A DNA stretch of 64,000 bases, from contig NZ_CP007410.1 of assembly GCF_000585995.1 (NCBI RefSeq), positions 2,197,430-2,261,429 of the forward strand, written 5' to 3'. Below are positions 48,316 to 56,518 of this stretch, in pieces. The first letter of the stretch is position 1, and every line of letters starts with the position of its first letter. A program made the translations under genes and the position numbers. The notes under the pieces are model-generated. The model did not search any database. It was not told where the DNA came from and saw only the letters and a list, made by a program, of their open reading frames with translations. The stretch is from Pseudomonas brassicacearum (GTDB lineage: Bacteria; Pseudomonadota; Gammaproteobacteria; Pseudomonadales; Pseudomonadaceae).

Positions 48316-49527
48316 ATGAGTCAGGATTGGGATGCCGGTCGGCTGGACAGCGACCTTGAAGGCGTAGCGTTCGATACCCTGGCGGTTCGCGCCGGTCAGC
48401 ACCGCACGCCGGAAGCCGAACATGGCGATCCGATGTTCTTCACCTCCAGCTACGTGTTCCGTACCGCTGCCGATGCGGCGGCGCGGTTTGCCGGCGAAGT
48501 GCCGGGTAACGTTTACTCGCGCTACACCAACCCGACCGTGCGGGCGTTCGAAGAACGCATCGCCGCCTTGGAAGGCGCCGAGCAAGCCGTGGCCACCGCC
48601 ACCGGCATGGCCGCGATCATGGCTGTGGTGATGAGCCTGTGCAGCGCCGGTGACCATGTGCTGGTGTCGCGTAGCGTCTTCGGTTCGACCATCAGCCTGT
48701 TCGAAAAGTACTTCAAGCGCTTTGGCGTGGAAGTCGATTACGTGCCCCTGGCGGATTTGTCCGGCTGGGATGCTGCGATCAAGGCCAACACCAAGCTGCT
48801 GTTCGTCGAATCGCCTTCCAACCCTTTGGCTGAGCTGGTGGACATCGCGGCGCTGGCGGAAATCGCCCACGCCAAGGGCGCCATGCTGGTGGTCGATAAC
48901 TGCTTCTGCACCCCGGCGCTGCAACAGCCGCTGAAAATGGGCGCGGACGTGGTGGTGCATTCGGCGACCAAGTTCATCGACGGCCAGGGTCGTTGCATGG
49001 GCGGCGTGGTGGCCGGTCGTGGCGAACAGATGAAAGAAGTCGTGGGCTTCCTGCGTACCGCCGGGCCGACCCTCAGCCCGTTCAACGCCTGGATCTTCCT
49101 CAAGGGCCTGGAAACCCTGGGCCTGCGCATGAAAGCCCACTGTGCCAACGCCCAGGCCCTGGCCGAGTGGCTGGAGCAGCAGGACGGCATCGAGAAAGTG
49201 CATTACGCCGGCCTCAAGAGCCATCCGCAACATGACCTGGCCACGCGTCAGCAGCGCGGTTTTGGTGCCGTGGTGAGCTTCGAGGTCAAAGGGGGCAAGG
49301 AGGGCGCCTGGCGCTTTATCGACGCTACCCGGCTGATCTCCATCACCGCCAACCTGGGTGACAGCAAGACCACCATCACTCACCCAAGCACCACCTCCCA
49401 CGGCCGTCTGTCGCCCCAGGAGCGTGAAGCGGCGGGGATCCGTGACAGCCTGATCCGTGTCGCGGTCGGTCTGGAAGACGTGGCTGACTTGCAAGCCGAC
49501 CTGGCTCGCGGGTTGGCGGCCTTGTGA
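48316..49527 (+). CDS. metZ: O-succinylhomoserine sulfhydrylase
   Basis: PLP enzyme making homocysteine directly from O-succinylhomoserine and sulfide, the main methionine route in Pseudomonas. 403 residues of the Cys/Met metabolism family: [33 protein letters not shown], and the PLP lysine in [18 protein letters not shown] near residue 217. GTG of the next gene overlaps the stop (GTGA), so the SDR is coupled to it. Confidence 0.95.
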   Translation: MSQDWDAGRLDSDLEGVAFDTLAVRAGQHRTPEAEHGDPMFFTSSYVFRTAADAAARFAGEVPGNVYSRYTNPTVRAFEERIAALEGAEQAVATATGMAAIMAVVMSLCSAGDHVLVSRSVFGSTISLFEKYFKRFGVEVDYVPLADLSGWDAAIKANTKLLFVESPSNPLAELVDIAALAEIAHAKGAMLVVDNCFCTPALQQPLKMGADVVVHSATKFIDGQGRCMGGVVAGRGEQMKEVVGFLRTAGPTLSPFNAWIFLKGLETLGLRMKAHCANAQALAEWLEQQDGIEKVHYAGLKSHPQHDLATRQQRGFGAVVSFEVKGGKEGAWRFIDATRLISITANLGDSKTTITHPSTTSHGRLSPQEREAAGIRDSLIRVAVGLEDVADLQADLARGLAAL

Positions 49528-50297
49528 TTGAGCTGGCAACGCCGCCGAGCGGCACTCATGGCCGGGTTGCCCTGGTTACGGGCGCCGCGCGGGGCATCGG
49601 CCTGGGCATTGCCGCCTGGCTGATCTGTGAAGGTTGGCAGGTGGTGCTGACCGACCTGGATCGCGAGCGCGGTTCCAAGGTCGCGAAGACGTTGGGCGAT
49701 AACGCCTGGTTCATCGCCATGGATGTAGCGGACGAGTCGCAAGTCGCCACCTGCATTGCCGAAGTGCTTGGGCAGTTCGGGCGGCTCGACGCGCTGGTGT
49801 GCAACGCGGCCATCGCCGACCCGCACAACATCACCCTGGAAAGCCTGGACCTGGCTTATTGGAATCGCGTCCTTGCCGTGAATCTTGGCGGGCCGATGTT
49901 GCTGGCCAAGCATTGTGCGCCGTATCTGCGTGCCCACAACGGCGCCATCGTCAACCTGGCCTCGACCCGTGCCGCGCAATCGGAGCCCGACTCCGAAGCC
50001 TATGCGGCGAGCAAGGGTGGCTTGCTGGCCCTGACCCATGCCCTGGCGATCAGTCTGGGGCCGGAGATCCGGGTCAATGCTGTCAGCCCCGGCTGGATCG
50101 ATGCCCGCGACCCATCCCAACGTCGTGCGCAGCCGCTGACCGACGCCGATCACGCCCAGCATCCGACGGGCAGGGTAGGGACGGTGGAGGACGTGGCGGC
50201 GATGGTGGCCTGGCTGTTGTCGCGCAATGCCGGTTTCGTCACGGGCCAGGAGTTCGTGGTGGACGGCGGCATGACCAAGAAAATGATTTATGAGTGA
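49524..50297 (+). CDS. Short-chain dehydrogenase/reductase
   Basis: 257 residues from a GTG overlapping metZ. NAD(P) motif [25 protein letters not shown], active-site Ser in [10 protein letters not shown] and YAASKGG (Tyr-x-x-x-Lys). Classical SDR; ends [14 protein letters not shown]. Substrate unknown. The metZ-SDR pairing is conserved among pseudomonads, so a role near methionine or sulfur metabolism is possible. Confidence 0.88.
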   Translation: MIELATPPSGTHGRVALVTGAARGIGLGIAAWLICEGWQVVLTDLDRERGSKVAKTLGDNAWFIAMDVADESQVATCIAEVLGQFGRLDALVCNAAIADPHNITLESLDLAYWNRVLAVNLGGPMLLAKHCAPYLRAHNGAIVNLASTRAAQSEPDSEAYAASKGGLLALTHALAISLGPEIRVNAVSPGWIDARDPSQRRAQPLTDADHAQHPTGRVGTVEDVAAMVAWLLSRNAGFVTGQEFVVDGGMTKKMIYE

Positions 50298-50350
50298 GCG
50301 CGGTTGCCCGCGCCATTTGAAACTGTTTTGAAAAAACTTCAACCCTGCTA

Positions 50351-50379
50351 TTGACTTAGCTTCGGTACCTGCGTAAATT
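50351..50379 (+). promoter_or_regulatory. tRNA-Val/Asp operon promoter
   Basis: TTGACT (50351-50356), 17-nt spacer, TAAATT (50374-50379), then a GC-rich discriminator; 21 nt before tRNA-Val. Confidence 0.82.
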
Positions 50380-50400
50380 TCGCGGCCTCAACGAAGCAAA

Positions 50401-50476
50401 GGGTGATTAGCTCAGCTGGGAGAGCGTCTGCCTTACAAGCAGAATGTCGGCGGTTCGATCCCGTCATCACCCACCA
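50401..50476 (+). tRNA. tRNA-Val (TAC)
   Basis: 76 nt with CCA; acceptor GGGTGAT/ATCACCC, anticodon loop CTTACAA. Confidence 0.97.
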
Positions 50477-50534
50477 TGTTTTACGAGAGTTTTGCGAAAG
50501 CAAGACGGAAGCTGTCAAAAGCCTCCACCGACGC

Positions 50535-50611
50535 GCAGCGGTAGTTCAGTCGGTTAGAATACCGGCCTGTCACGCCGGGGGTCGCGGGTTCGAGTCCCGT
50601 CCGCTGCGCCA
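50535..50611 (+). tRNA. tRNA-Asp (GTC), copy 1
   Basis: 77 nt with CCA; anticodon loop CTGTCAC. Identical to the copy at 50701. Confidence 0.97.
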
Positions 50612-50700
50612 TATTTTCCGAAGCAGGTTCGCCTGGTTCGAGATCCAGACCCAAGGGTTTTGATCAGACGAGTTAATTGGACGCAAGTCCACAGCGATAC

Positions 50701-50777
50701 GCAGCGGTAGTTCAGTCGGTTAGAATACCGGCCTGTCACGCCGGGGGTCGCGGGTTCGAGTCCCGTCCGCTGCGCCA
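50701..50777 (+). tRNA. tRNA-Asp (GTC), copy 2
   Basis: Identical to copy 1; last tRNA of the operon before a terminator. Confidence 0.97.
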
Positions 50778-50850
50778 TATCTGCTTCGAGGCCCACTGAA
50801 CGCCTTGAAGCTAAGAAGAAAGCTGCAGAGCGATCTTCTAGTCGATAGCA

Positions 50851-50886
50851 AAGACCCTGGTCGAAAGACCGGGGTTTTTTGTTTTT
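50851..50886 (+). terminator. tRNA operon terminator
   Basis: ACCCTGGTC-GAAA-GACCGGGGT hairpin followed by TTTTTGTTTTT. Confidence 0.9.
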
Positions 50887-50908
50887 GGCGAAATGAGACT
50901 GGAACAAA

Positions 50909-50982
50909 CCTGTGGCGAGGGAGATTGCTGTGGCGAGGGGATTTATCCCCGCAGGGCTGCGTGAAGCAGCCCTTGTTGTTGG
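50909..50982. repeat. Variant family-B REP
   Basis: Two partial GTGGCGAGG units in tandem followed by GGGCTGCGTGAAGCAGCCC; a rearranged single REP rather than a full REPIN. Confidence 0.65.
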
Positions 50983-50987
50983 CAGCT

Positions 50988-52271
50988 TCAGAACCCCAAT
51001 TTATCCCGCAACCCGTAATACCAAGCCCCCATCGCCGCAAACGGTGTGCGCAACAGTTGCCCGCCAGGGAAAGGGTAGTGAGGCAGGTCCGCAAACGCAT
51101 CAAAACGCTCAGCCTGACCCCGCAACGCCTCGGCCAGGACCTTGCCCGCCAGGTGCGTATACGTCACGCCATGGCCGCTGCAGCCCTGGGAATAGTAGAT
51201 GTTATCCCCCAGGCGCCCGACCTGCGGAAGACGCGACAACGTCAGTAGGAAATTTCCGGTCCAGGCGTAATCGATCTTCACGTTCTTGAGCTGCGGAAAT
51301 GCCTTGAGCATCTTCGGACGAATGATCGCCTCGATATTCGCCGGGTCCCTCGCGCCATACACCACGCCGCCGCCGAAGATCAGGCGTTTGTCGCCCGTCA
51401 GGCGGTAGTAATCGAGCAGGTAGTTGCAGTCTTCAACGCAATAATCCTGCGGCAACAGACGGCGAGCCAGCTCATCACCCAGCGGCTCAGTGGCGATGAC
51501 CTGGGTGCCGCACGGCATCGACTTGGCGGCCAGCTCCGGCACCAGATTGCCCAGGTAGGCATTGCCCGCCACGATAATGAACTTGGCCCTGACCTTGCCC
51601 TGCGGCGTATGCACCACCGGGCTGGCGCCACGCTCGATACGCACCGCCGGCGACTGTTCATAAATCACCCCGCCAAGGGACTCCACCGCCGCCGCTTCGC
51701 CCAGTGCCAGGTTGAGCGGATGAATATGCCCACCGCTCATGTCCAGCATGCCGCCCACATACTCCTCGCAAGCCACCACCTCGCGGATACGCCGCTGATC
51801 CAGCAGCTCCAGCTGGGTATGGCCGAAACGCTCCCATAAACGCTTCTGCGACTCCAGATGGCCCATCTGTTTAGCGGTAAGGGCGGCGAATACACCGCCG
51901 TCCTTCAAATCGCACTGAATCTGATACTTCGCCACCCGCTCACGAATGATCCGCCCGCCTTCAAACGCCATATTGCCCAGCAATTGCGCCTGCTGCGGAC
52001 CGACGCTGCGCTCGATCACATCGATGTCGCGGCTATAACTGTTAACGATCTGCCCGCCATTGCGACCCGAAGCCCCAAAGCCCACCTTCGCCGCCTCAAG
52101 GACCGTGACCTTGAAACCGTTCTCCAGCAAAAACAGCGCAGAGGACAGGCCGGTGTAGCCAGCGCCGATCACGCAAACATCCGTCTCGACGTCATCCTGT
52201 AGAGCCGGGCGCGGAGGAACCGCGTTGGCCGACGCGGCGTAATAGGACTCTGGATACGGTGTGTTCGCCAT
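50988..52271 (-). CDS. FAD-dependent amine/amino-acid oxidase, PuuB/PauB-like
   Basis: 427 residues of the DAO family. FAD motif VCVIGAGYTGLSSALFLLENG near residue 32, with GASGRNGGQIVN, a signature of gamma-glutamylputrescine oxidase-type enzymes, and the C-terminal FAD contact YSQGCSGHGVTYTHLAGKVLAE. Likely oxidises a gamma-glutamylated polyamine or a related secondary amine, feeding polyamine catabolism; other members act on glycine-type amines. No pathway partners lie adjacent, so the assignment rests on motifs. Confidence 0.83.
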   Translation of the reverse strand: MANTPYPESYYAASANAVPPRPALQDDVETDVCVIGAGYTGLSSALFLLENGFKVTVLEAAKVGFGASGRNGGQIVNSYSRDIDVIERSVGPQQAQLLGNMAFEGGRIIRERVAKYQIQCDLKDGGVFAALTAKQMGHLESQKRLWERFGHTQLELLDQRRIREVVACEEYVGGMLDMSGGHIHPLNLALGEAAAVESLGGVIYEQSPAVRIERGASPVVHTPQGKVRAKFIIVAGNAYLGNLVPELAAKSMPCGTQVIATEPLGDELARRLLPQDYCVEDCNYLLDYYRLTGDKRLIFGGGVVYGARDPANIEAIIRPKMLKAFPQLKNVKIDYAWTGNFLLTLSRLPQVGRLGDNIYYSQGCSGHGVTYTHLAGKVLAEALRGQAERFDAFADLPHYPFPGGQLLRTPFAAMGAWYYGLRDKLGF

Positions 52272-52414
52272 TCTGGAACCTCTGTTTTATATTTTTTACG
52301 AATGCGTCGATCCTACCCGAGATAAAAATCGGCCGCCAGCCACCCCCTGAATCTTCGTCGTATCGGTGAAATTAAATATTTTGCATATTCATAGGGTTAG
52401 GTGAAAAAAAGGTA

Positions 52415-52442
52415 TTGACACCCTTTTGGAATTCCGTAGAAT
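52415..52442 (+). promoter_or_regulatory. tRNA-Val(GAC) promoter
   Basis: Perfect TTGACA (52415-52420), 16-nt spacer, TAGAAT (52437-52442), 13 nt before the tRNA. Confidence 0.85.
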
Positions 52443-52455
52443 GCCGCCTCACAGC

Positions 52456-52532
52456 AGGCACGTAGCTCAGTTGGTTAGAGCACCACCTTGACATGGTGGG
52501 GGTCGTTGGTTCGAGTCCAATCGCGCCTACCA
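52456..52532 (+). tRNA. tRNA-Val (GAC)
   Basis: 77 nt with CCA; anticodon loop CTTGACA. The acceptor stem AGGCACG/CGCGCCT has an A5-C68 mismatch; the other tRNAs here have complete stems. Confidence 0.95.
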
Positions 52533-52561
52533 AACAAAATCCGCTCTGCTGGGCGGTCTAG

Positions 52562-52592
52562 AAGGGCTCACCGAAAGGTGGGCCCTTTTTTG
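52562..52592 (+). terminator. tRNA-Val terminator
   Basis: AAGGGCTCACC-GAAA-GGTGGGCCCTT followed by TTTT. Confidence 0.92.
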
Positions 52593-52615
52593 TTGGCGCA
52601 CATAAGGACATGGTC

Positions 52616-53260
52616 ATGCGGGTTGTCATTTTCGTAACTTTTCTTTCTATAGCACTTGCTGGTTGCTCTGGAATACCTTCAGTTCCATACGAAGAGCCTA
52701 CTCAATCAGAGGGAATGGCGCGTGTTCGCGTTATCACGAACTCCGATGTGTATGGAGATAGCATCGTCGGCAGTTGTGCTCCTGCTACCCGGCATAAGAT
52801 GGCTGAAGCCGGACGTTTCGGGTCGGACGGTACGGCGAGCGTCAATTATCCTCAGTATCCCCTGAAGTCGGCGAGCATTGGCATACCAAAAAGAGTTTGG
52901 CCCAGCCTTATCCAGTACATCCCTGCAATTCGGATGGGGGAAGGGGCTTACAAAGAGGTCGTAACCGAGTATCGCGTTAGGGCGGATCTGCCATTCCAAA
53001 TTGCAACCTGGGGCGCGACCATTGCGGGCAACGGCAGCTCTTACCGGACCTGTGGTGGCCAGGCGCTCGTTTACAAGTTGGAACCAGGGAAAGACTACGA
53101 GGCGGTGGTAGGGGTGGATAGCAGACCAAGCAAAGATGGCGAGCCAGCGTTAATTTGCATGTTGGCGGTTCTCGAACTTACCACTTTGCCTGGTACTTCG
53201 ATTGTGATTCCCCAAAAGCTGACGCCTGCTGCGCCTCCGCAGGTGCTCTGCAAAAACTAA
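52616..53260 (+). CDS. Hypothetical lipoprotein
   Basis: 214 residues from the ATG at MRVVIFVTFLSIALAGCSG; AAGGA lies 8 nt upstream, whereas an ATG two codons earlier is too close. Lipobox LAGC gives a mature protein starting at Cys16. The rest (SDVYGDSIVGSCAPATRHKM, ASIGIPKRVWP) looks like an extracytoplasmic beta-rich domain with several cysteines; no family recognised. It directly follows tRNA-Val and is AT-richer than the core genes, suggesting acquired DNA. Confidence 0.7.
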   Translation: MRVVIFVTFLSIALAGCSGIPSVPYEEPTQSEGMARVRVITNSDVYGDSIVGSCAPATRHKMAEAGRFGSDGTASVNYPQYPLKSASIGIPKRVWPSLIQYIPAIRMGEGAYKEVVTEYRVRADLPFQIATWGATIAGNGSSYRTCGGQALVYKLEPGKDYEAVVGVDSRPSKDGEPALICMLAVLELTTLPGTSIVIPQKLTPAAPPQVLCKN

Positions 53261-53314
53261 TAAGCACAGCCCACCATCGAGCGGGTTTTGCGTCTGGCAG
53301 AAACGAGAAAGCCC

Positions 53315-53535
53315 CGACTTAGGTCGTAATGCAGTTCACTTAAGGCAATCGAGAAACCCGTGGCGAGGGAGCTTGCTCCCGCTGGGCCGCGAAGCGGCCC
53401 CAAAACCGGCCAAATGCGGAGCATCAGACACACCGCACCCGTCGGTTTACGACTGCTTCGCAGCCGAGCGGGAGCAAGCTCCCTCGCCACAGGTCCATCA
53501 TTTTTATTAAATGAACCGCATTGCGACTTAGGTCG
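53315..53535. mobile_element. IS4-like non-autonomous element (MITE) in a terminator, with 12-bp target duplication
   Basis: Element 53327-53523 (197 bp) with imperfect terminal inverted repeats TAATGCAGTTCACTTAA / TTAAATGAACCGCATTG, flanked on both sides by CGACTTAGGTCG (53315-53326 and 53524-53535). The ends recall IS4 (TAATGC..GTTAAGG) and a 12-bp duplication suits that family. Removing the element and one repeat restores a perfect terminator. It has no coding capacity; a family-B REPIN occupies its middle. Confidence 0.72.
53358..53492. repeat. REPIN, family B (inside the IS4-like element)
   Basis: CGTGGCGAGGGAGCTTGCTC at the left and its inverse at the right. Confidence 0.9.
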
Positions 53536-53547
53536 GGGCTTTTTTGG

Positions 53548-53567
53548 GTGGTCTGTCCCCGGTTTTC
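53548..53567 (+). repeat. GTGGTCTGTC repeat, single copy
   Basis: GTGGTCTGTCCCCGGTTTTC immediately after the split terminator; one member of a second palindromic repeat family restricted to this accessory stretch. Confidence 0.6.
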
Positions 53568-53573
53568 ACTTTA

Positions 53574-53714
53574 GTCTACGTACAGGGCGAGCTTTACGAA
53601 GACCGCTACATGATCCTGGCATTCTTCGCGCCGGATACGCACGACAAGGCGAAAGTCGATGCCGTGATGACTAGGCTTGGGATACTGGCAAAAAAATTCC
53701 GAGACGAAAACTGA
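53574..53714 (+). pseudogene. Orphan C-terminal gene fragment
   Basis: An open frame encodes VYVQGELYEDRYMILAFFAP and continues to a stop at 53712-53714 with a plausible coding composition, but has no start with a ribosome site; the only ATG (53610) would give 34 residues. It begins just after a repeat of the GTGGTCTGTC family, so it looks like the tail of a gene cut off by rearrangement. Confidence 0.45.
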
Positions 53715-53806
53715 CTTAAAAATCTCGCTCTGGTCGGCTTTGGGAGGGAATCAAATCACCGCCCCTTAACCGGTAGCGACGGTCTTGGATTCCATTGTCA
53801 TTTCCC

Positions 53807-55114
53807 TCAGCCCTTCAATCGCAATGCGAAGGGCGTTACGTAGAGATTTTCAGCATATCGACCTACTACAACAATGGAATTGTCGAGTTGCACCGCCAGC
53901 GCAGACGAAAGTAGTTCATCTTTCATCCTGATTTTCACCAAGCCATTATTATCGCCGAAGCTAGCATCCAAAGTCCCATTGGGCATGTAACGCCCGACAA
54001 TCAGATTTTCATTATTGGTCCCGGCGGAACCACACGTTACAATACGTCCGTTCAGTTGGATCATACTGTCATGCCACTGAGATTTCGTATCTACCGGCGT
54101 CAGGACGGGAACGCCATCGTTGAACTCCGGATCGTTTTTTCCATCCCTCTCGATGCTTGTCAGCATTGCGTGGGGCAAATACCTGGTGCTGGCATCCCTA
54201 CCAACGCCGCTACCAAGAAGCCTCACGCTGTCCCGTGAAACGATGGCTGCTATATTAATTCCTCTTACGAAGCTGGGGTTGATTTCAAAGACGAATCCAC
54301 CCGAACCGAAACTTAAATCTAAGCTTCCGTTTAAATGTACGCGAGCCCAAACCATATAATTGGTGGGGTTGATTTGCATATGGCCCGCCAGATAAATATG
54401 ACTGTCAGTGATGAGTAGACTTCGAGCGTTCAAATGATAATTATGCTGCGGGTGCTGAATGATACTGCCGCCCTTGTTGCCGAATGCATATGCCGGGGTG
54501 CCTGTATCATCCAAGCACATGAGCAGTGTTATTCCTTTGCCATCCTTGAGAGCAAACCCCGAAATGTAGGTATATTCCCCATGGAGGAATAACGAAGTCT
54601 GGCCGACGTAAAGATAGCCCTGTGTGCCAGGCACGTCGACGAAATCATACGAGGCCAAGCCTATGTCTATAAAGTCCTCATTGATGGGCACTGAGTGACC
54701 GTTAACACCGAATGAAAGGTCCCGAGTACCAGTTGGCAGATAGCGGGCCAGTGCGAAATTGCTGCGGGTCCCGCTCAATATCACCTTTCCGAGAATCAGG
54801 ATCTTTCCATCCGGTAATACGCACACCCGTTCCGCCAGGCTTGTTGAACCGGCCGTGAACGAGTCCCGGACAGGCTCGCCGCCGTTGAATGTCACGTCAG
54901 GTGTGCCATCAGGATTAAGCGCTGAAATGATGTATTGACTGTTGCTGCCGAGGCTTGTGCCGCCCACGACATAGATCTTGTTCCCGGGGCCGATTGCAAC
55001 ATCGGTGGCGTCCGTACCGGGAAGAAGTACGATCTCACCGTTATTGAATTCGGGGTCAAATTCGCCCGCCCTAGTCGAGGCTACGTTTTTTGTTTTGTTT
55101 TTGTCGGTATTCAT
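53807..55114 (-). CDS. Delta-60 repeat (beta-propeller-like) protein
   Basis: 435 residues from the ATG at MNTDKNKTKNVAS, preceded by GGAGGATG. About six repeats of 55-65 residues with the delta-60 pattern: LDxSFGxxG followed by a stretch ending in LPDGKILILGKV or similar and ALARYLPTG. Probable beta-propeller. No signal peptide or membrane segment, so it is cytoplasmic or exported by an unseen route. Such proteins are common but uncharacterised in P. fluorescens. A perfect 7-bp inverted repeat lies 64 nt upstream. AT-richer than the core genes. Confidence 0.72.
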   Translation of the reverse strand: MNTDKNKTKNVASTRAGEFDPEFNNGEIVLLPGTDATDVAIGPGNKIYVVGGTSLGSNSQYIISALNPDGTPDVTFNGGEPVRDSFTAGSTSLAERVCVLPDGKILILGKVILSGTRSNFALARYLPTGTRDLSFGVNGHSVPINEDFIDIGLASYDFVDVPGTQGYLYVGQTSLFLHGEYTYISGFALKDGKGITLLMCLDDTGTPAYAFGNKGGSIIQHPQHNYHLNARSLLITDSHIYLAGHMQINPTNYMVWARVHLNGSLDLSFGSGGFVFEINPSFVRGINIAAIVSRDSVRLLGSGVGRDASTRYLPHAMLTSIERDGKNDPEFNDGVPVLTPVDTKSQWHDSMIQLNGRIVTCGSAGTNNENLIVGRYMPNGTLDASFGDNNGLVKIRMKDELLSSALAVQLDNSIVVVGRYAENLYVTPFALRLKG

Positions 55115-55177
55115 GGCTACATCCTCCATGCGCTGGGGTAATGGCATCATTTGATCCCTGGCACCGAGGCGTGGCTA

Positions 55178-55193
55178 CTGTCAGGACTGACAG
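55178..55193. promoter_or_regulatory. Inverted repeat upstream of the delta-60 gene
   Basis: CTGTCAG-GA-CTGACAG, perfect 7-bp arms, 64 nt before the start codon; possible operator. Confidence 0.4.
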
Positions 55194-55237
55194 GTCGGGC
55201 GAGTTATCTGACGAGTGGAATCAGACGTTAAAAAATG

Positions 55238-55272
55238 AAAGCCCCGTAGATAAAGGTCAGCGGGGCTTTTCT
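55238..55272 (-). terminator. Terminator on the minus strand
   Basis: AAAAGCCCCG/CGGGGCTTT stem; read on the minus strand it is followed by CATTTTTT. It ends transcripts coming from the small frame at 55335-55505. Confidence 0.75.
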
Positions 55273-55334
55273 GTTTTCGGTTTGTACTACTCCGTTGTGC
55301 TACTCAAATCATACTGCTCACGGTCTGGAGACGC

Positions 55335-55505
55335 TTATTTGTTCGCATGTCTGTCAGCCAGTAGCTGTGCGGCGTCTAACGCGAATTGAAGGACGTTTGC
55401 AGCCTCTTTGAAGGCTTCTGGGTCATCCGTGCCTTCGTAGATAATATTATGCAGGCTCCACCAGGCTCGGTCCTTCAAGGGACTGCGTCCTGTTCGCTCG
55501 TGCAC
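55335..55505 (-). CDS. Small hypothetical protein or gene remnant
   Basis: 56 codons from a GTG with AGAAGG just upstream; the protein contains SPLKDRAWWSLHNIIYEGTD and FKEAANVLQFALDAAQLLAD, an amphipathic helical pattern unlike a chance frame. A good minus-strand terminator lies 60 nt downstream. The frame is open for about 20 further codons upstream, where it runs into a repeat of the GTGGTCTGTC family, so the original 5' end may be missing. No family recognised. Confidence 0.45.
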   Translation of the reverse strand: MHERTGRSPLKDRAWWSLHNIIYEGTDDPEAFKEAANVLQFALDAAQLLADRHANK

Positions 55506-55521
55506 AAACCTTCTAAATAGA

Positions 55522-55592
55522 GAAAACCGGGGCCGACCATGATTGTGAGATCCAAGTAAGTTATTTTAAATCGTGGTCTGTCTCCGATTTCC
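55522..55592. repeat. GTGGTCTGTC-family inverted pair
   Basis: GAAAACCGGGGCCGACCATG at the left and AATCGTGGTCTGTCTCCGAT at the right are imperfect inverted copies separated by about 25 nt, a REPIN-like doublet of a different family from the REPs in the core. Confidence 0.6.
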
Positions 55593-55749
55593 CTTTGCAT
55601 ACGTCGATGATGGCTCTGGAAGACTGAAGAGGTTAGCCGGCCAACGGTGAGGTTCCCAGCGCAACCAAGCAAACGCAGCCCTGTTCAAGGCACGTCCCCG
55701 CGCATTGCGGGCCAAGTCCTATAAGTTAGCGCTCTGTGAGTGATAACCT

Positions 55750-55815
55750 ATGAGTTCTTCTATAAATGATATTGGATACAGTTATGAAGAGCTGTTTGGG
55801 GACGCTCGGAGCTAG
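55750..55815 (+). pseudogene. 5' remnant of a gene encoding an ...IGYSYEELFG protein
   Basis: A 21-codon frame encodes MSSSINDIGYSYEELFG, then DARS and a stop. SYEELFG is how MIT_C/phospholipase-D-like domains begin (normally SYExLFGPYL), so this may be the beginning of such a gene cut off after Gly17. The following membrane-protein gene overlaps it in another frame. The domain link is a tentative inference from a short match. Confidence 0.35.
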
Positions 55816-56401
55816 CCTCGCTAACCGTATAGTGATCCCCGCCGCTTGGGTATCGGGGCTTGCGACGACAGGACTCTTGTGGGGCGTGATACAGTTTTGG
55901 CCCGCCGACCTTACAGTCGAAGGACGTCAGCTCTTCGTGGCTTCTTTTTCTATTTTTTGCCTCGCCATAGGGTACTTGATATGGCGCAAGAGACGGGCAA
56001 AAGCACTTGTAGCATCCATCAATCTAAAAGAAGGTCTGAGCCTTGACGATACTCAGATGCTGGGCTATCCAAGCCCCCTATTTTTTGTCTTTGACCTCTC
56101 CAACAAGAAACTCGCTCAATGCCAAAGCGCCACCGGCGACTATCAAGTTCGAGACTTCACGTGGGTAACAGGCTGGCAGTATGAGTGGCAACAGGTTGAC
56201 AGCAGGGTGTCGGGCGGCGTTCTTCGAGTAGTCGATGGAGCAGGCATGAGCGTTCCAGCCGACGAGCTTCGGCGTAGATTCATAAACTTCTCACTGATTT
56301 TGACCGTTGCCGATACAAGTCATCCTCCCCTCCGTTTTCCAATGAACCGGAGCGCAGCTGAAGAGTGGTGTACCCGGTGCAAAGTACTTTTCCAGAGCTA
56401 G
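55784..56401 (+). CDS. Hypothetical membrane protein, DUF4755-like C-terminus
   Basis: About 205 residues. Two N-terminal hydrophobic segments (about 14-38 and 46-68) then a soluble domain with PSPLFFVFDLSNKKLAQCQS, WVTGWQYEW and a C-terminal SAAEEWCTRCKVLF, a pattern I associate with DUF4755 proteins; that is a tentative assignment. The start is uncertain: ATGs at 55766 and 55784 both lie in sequence that also encodes the SYEELFG remnant, so the original N-terminus was probably replaced. AT-rich, part of the accessory stretch. Confidence 0.55.
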   Translation: MKSCLGTLGASLANRIVIPAAWVSGLATTGLLWGVIQFWPADLTVEGRQLFVASFSIFCLAIGYLIWRKRRAKALVASINLKEGLSLDDTQMLGYPSPLFFVFDLSNKKLAQCQSATGDYQVRDFTWVTGWQYEWQQVDSRVSGGVLRVVDGAGMSVPADELRRRFINFSLILTVADTSHPPLRFPMNRSAAEEWCTRCKVLFQS

Positions 56402-56518
56402 ACACTCGCCCGCTGCGTCGGCAACTCATTTCCCTAGCGTGTCGCTCGACTTCGTACAGCCCGCCAATCGAGTGAAGGGCCTGCCCCGCAGATGCCCAAA
56501 GCAACTCAAGGATGAATC

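Larger units (their letters stand above)
53308..53545 (+). terminator. Split rho-independent terminator
   Basis: AAAGCCCCGAC (53308-53318) and GGTCGGGGCTTTTTT (from 53531) are the two halves of a terminator separated by the inserted element. They can still pair, together with the element's ends, into a long stem with the REPIN in the loop. Confidence 0.65.
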
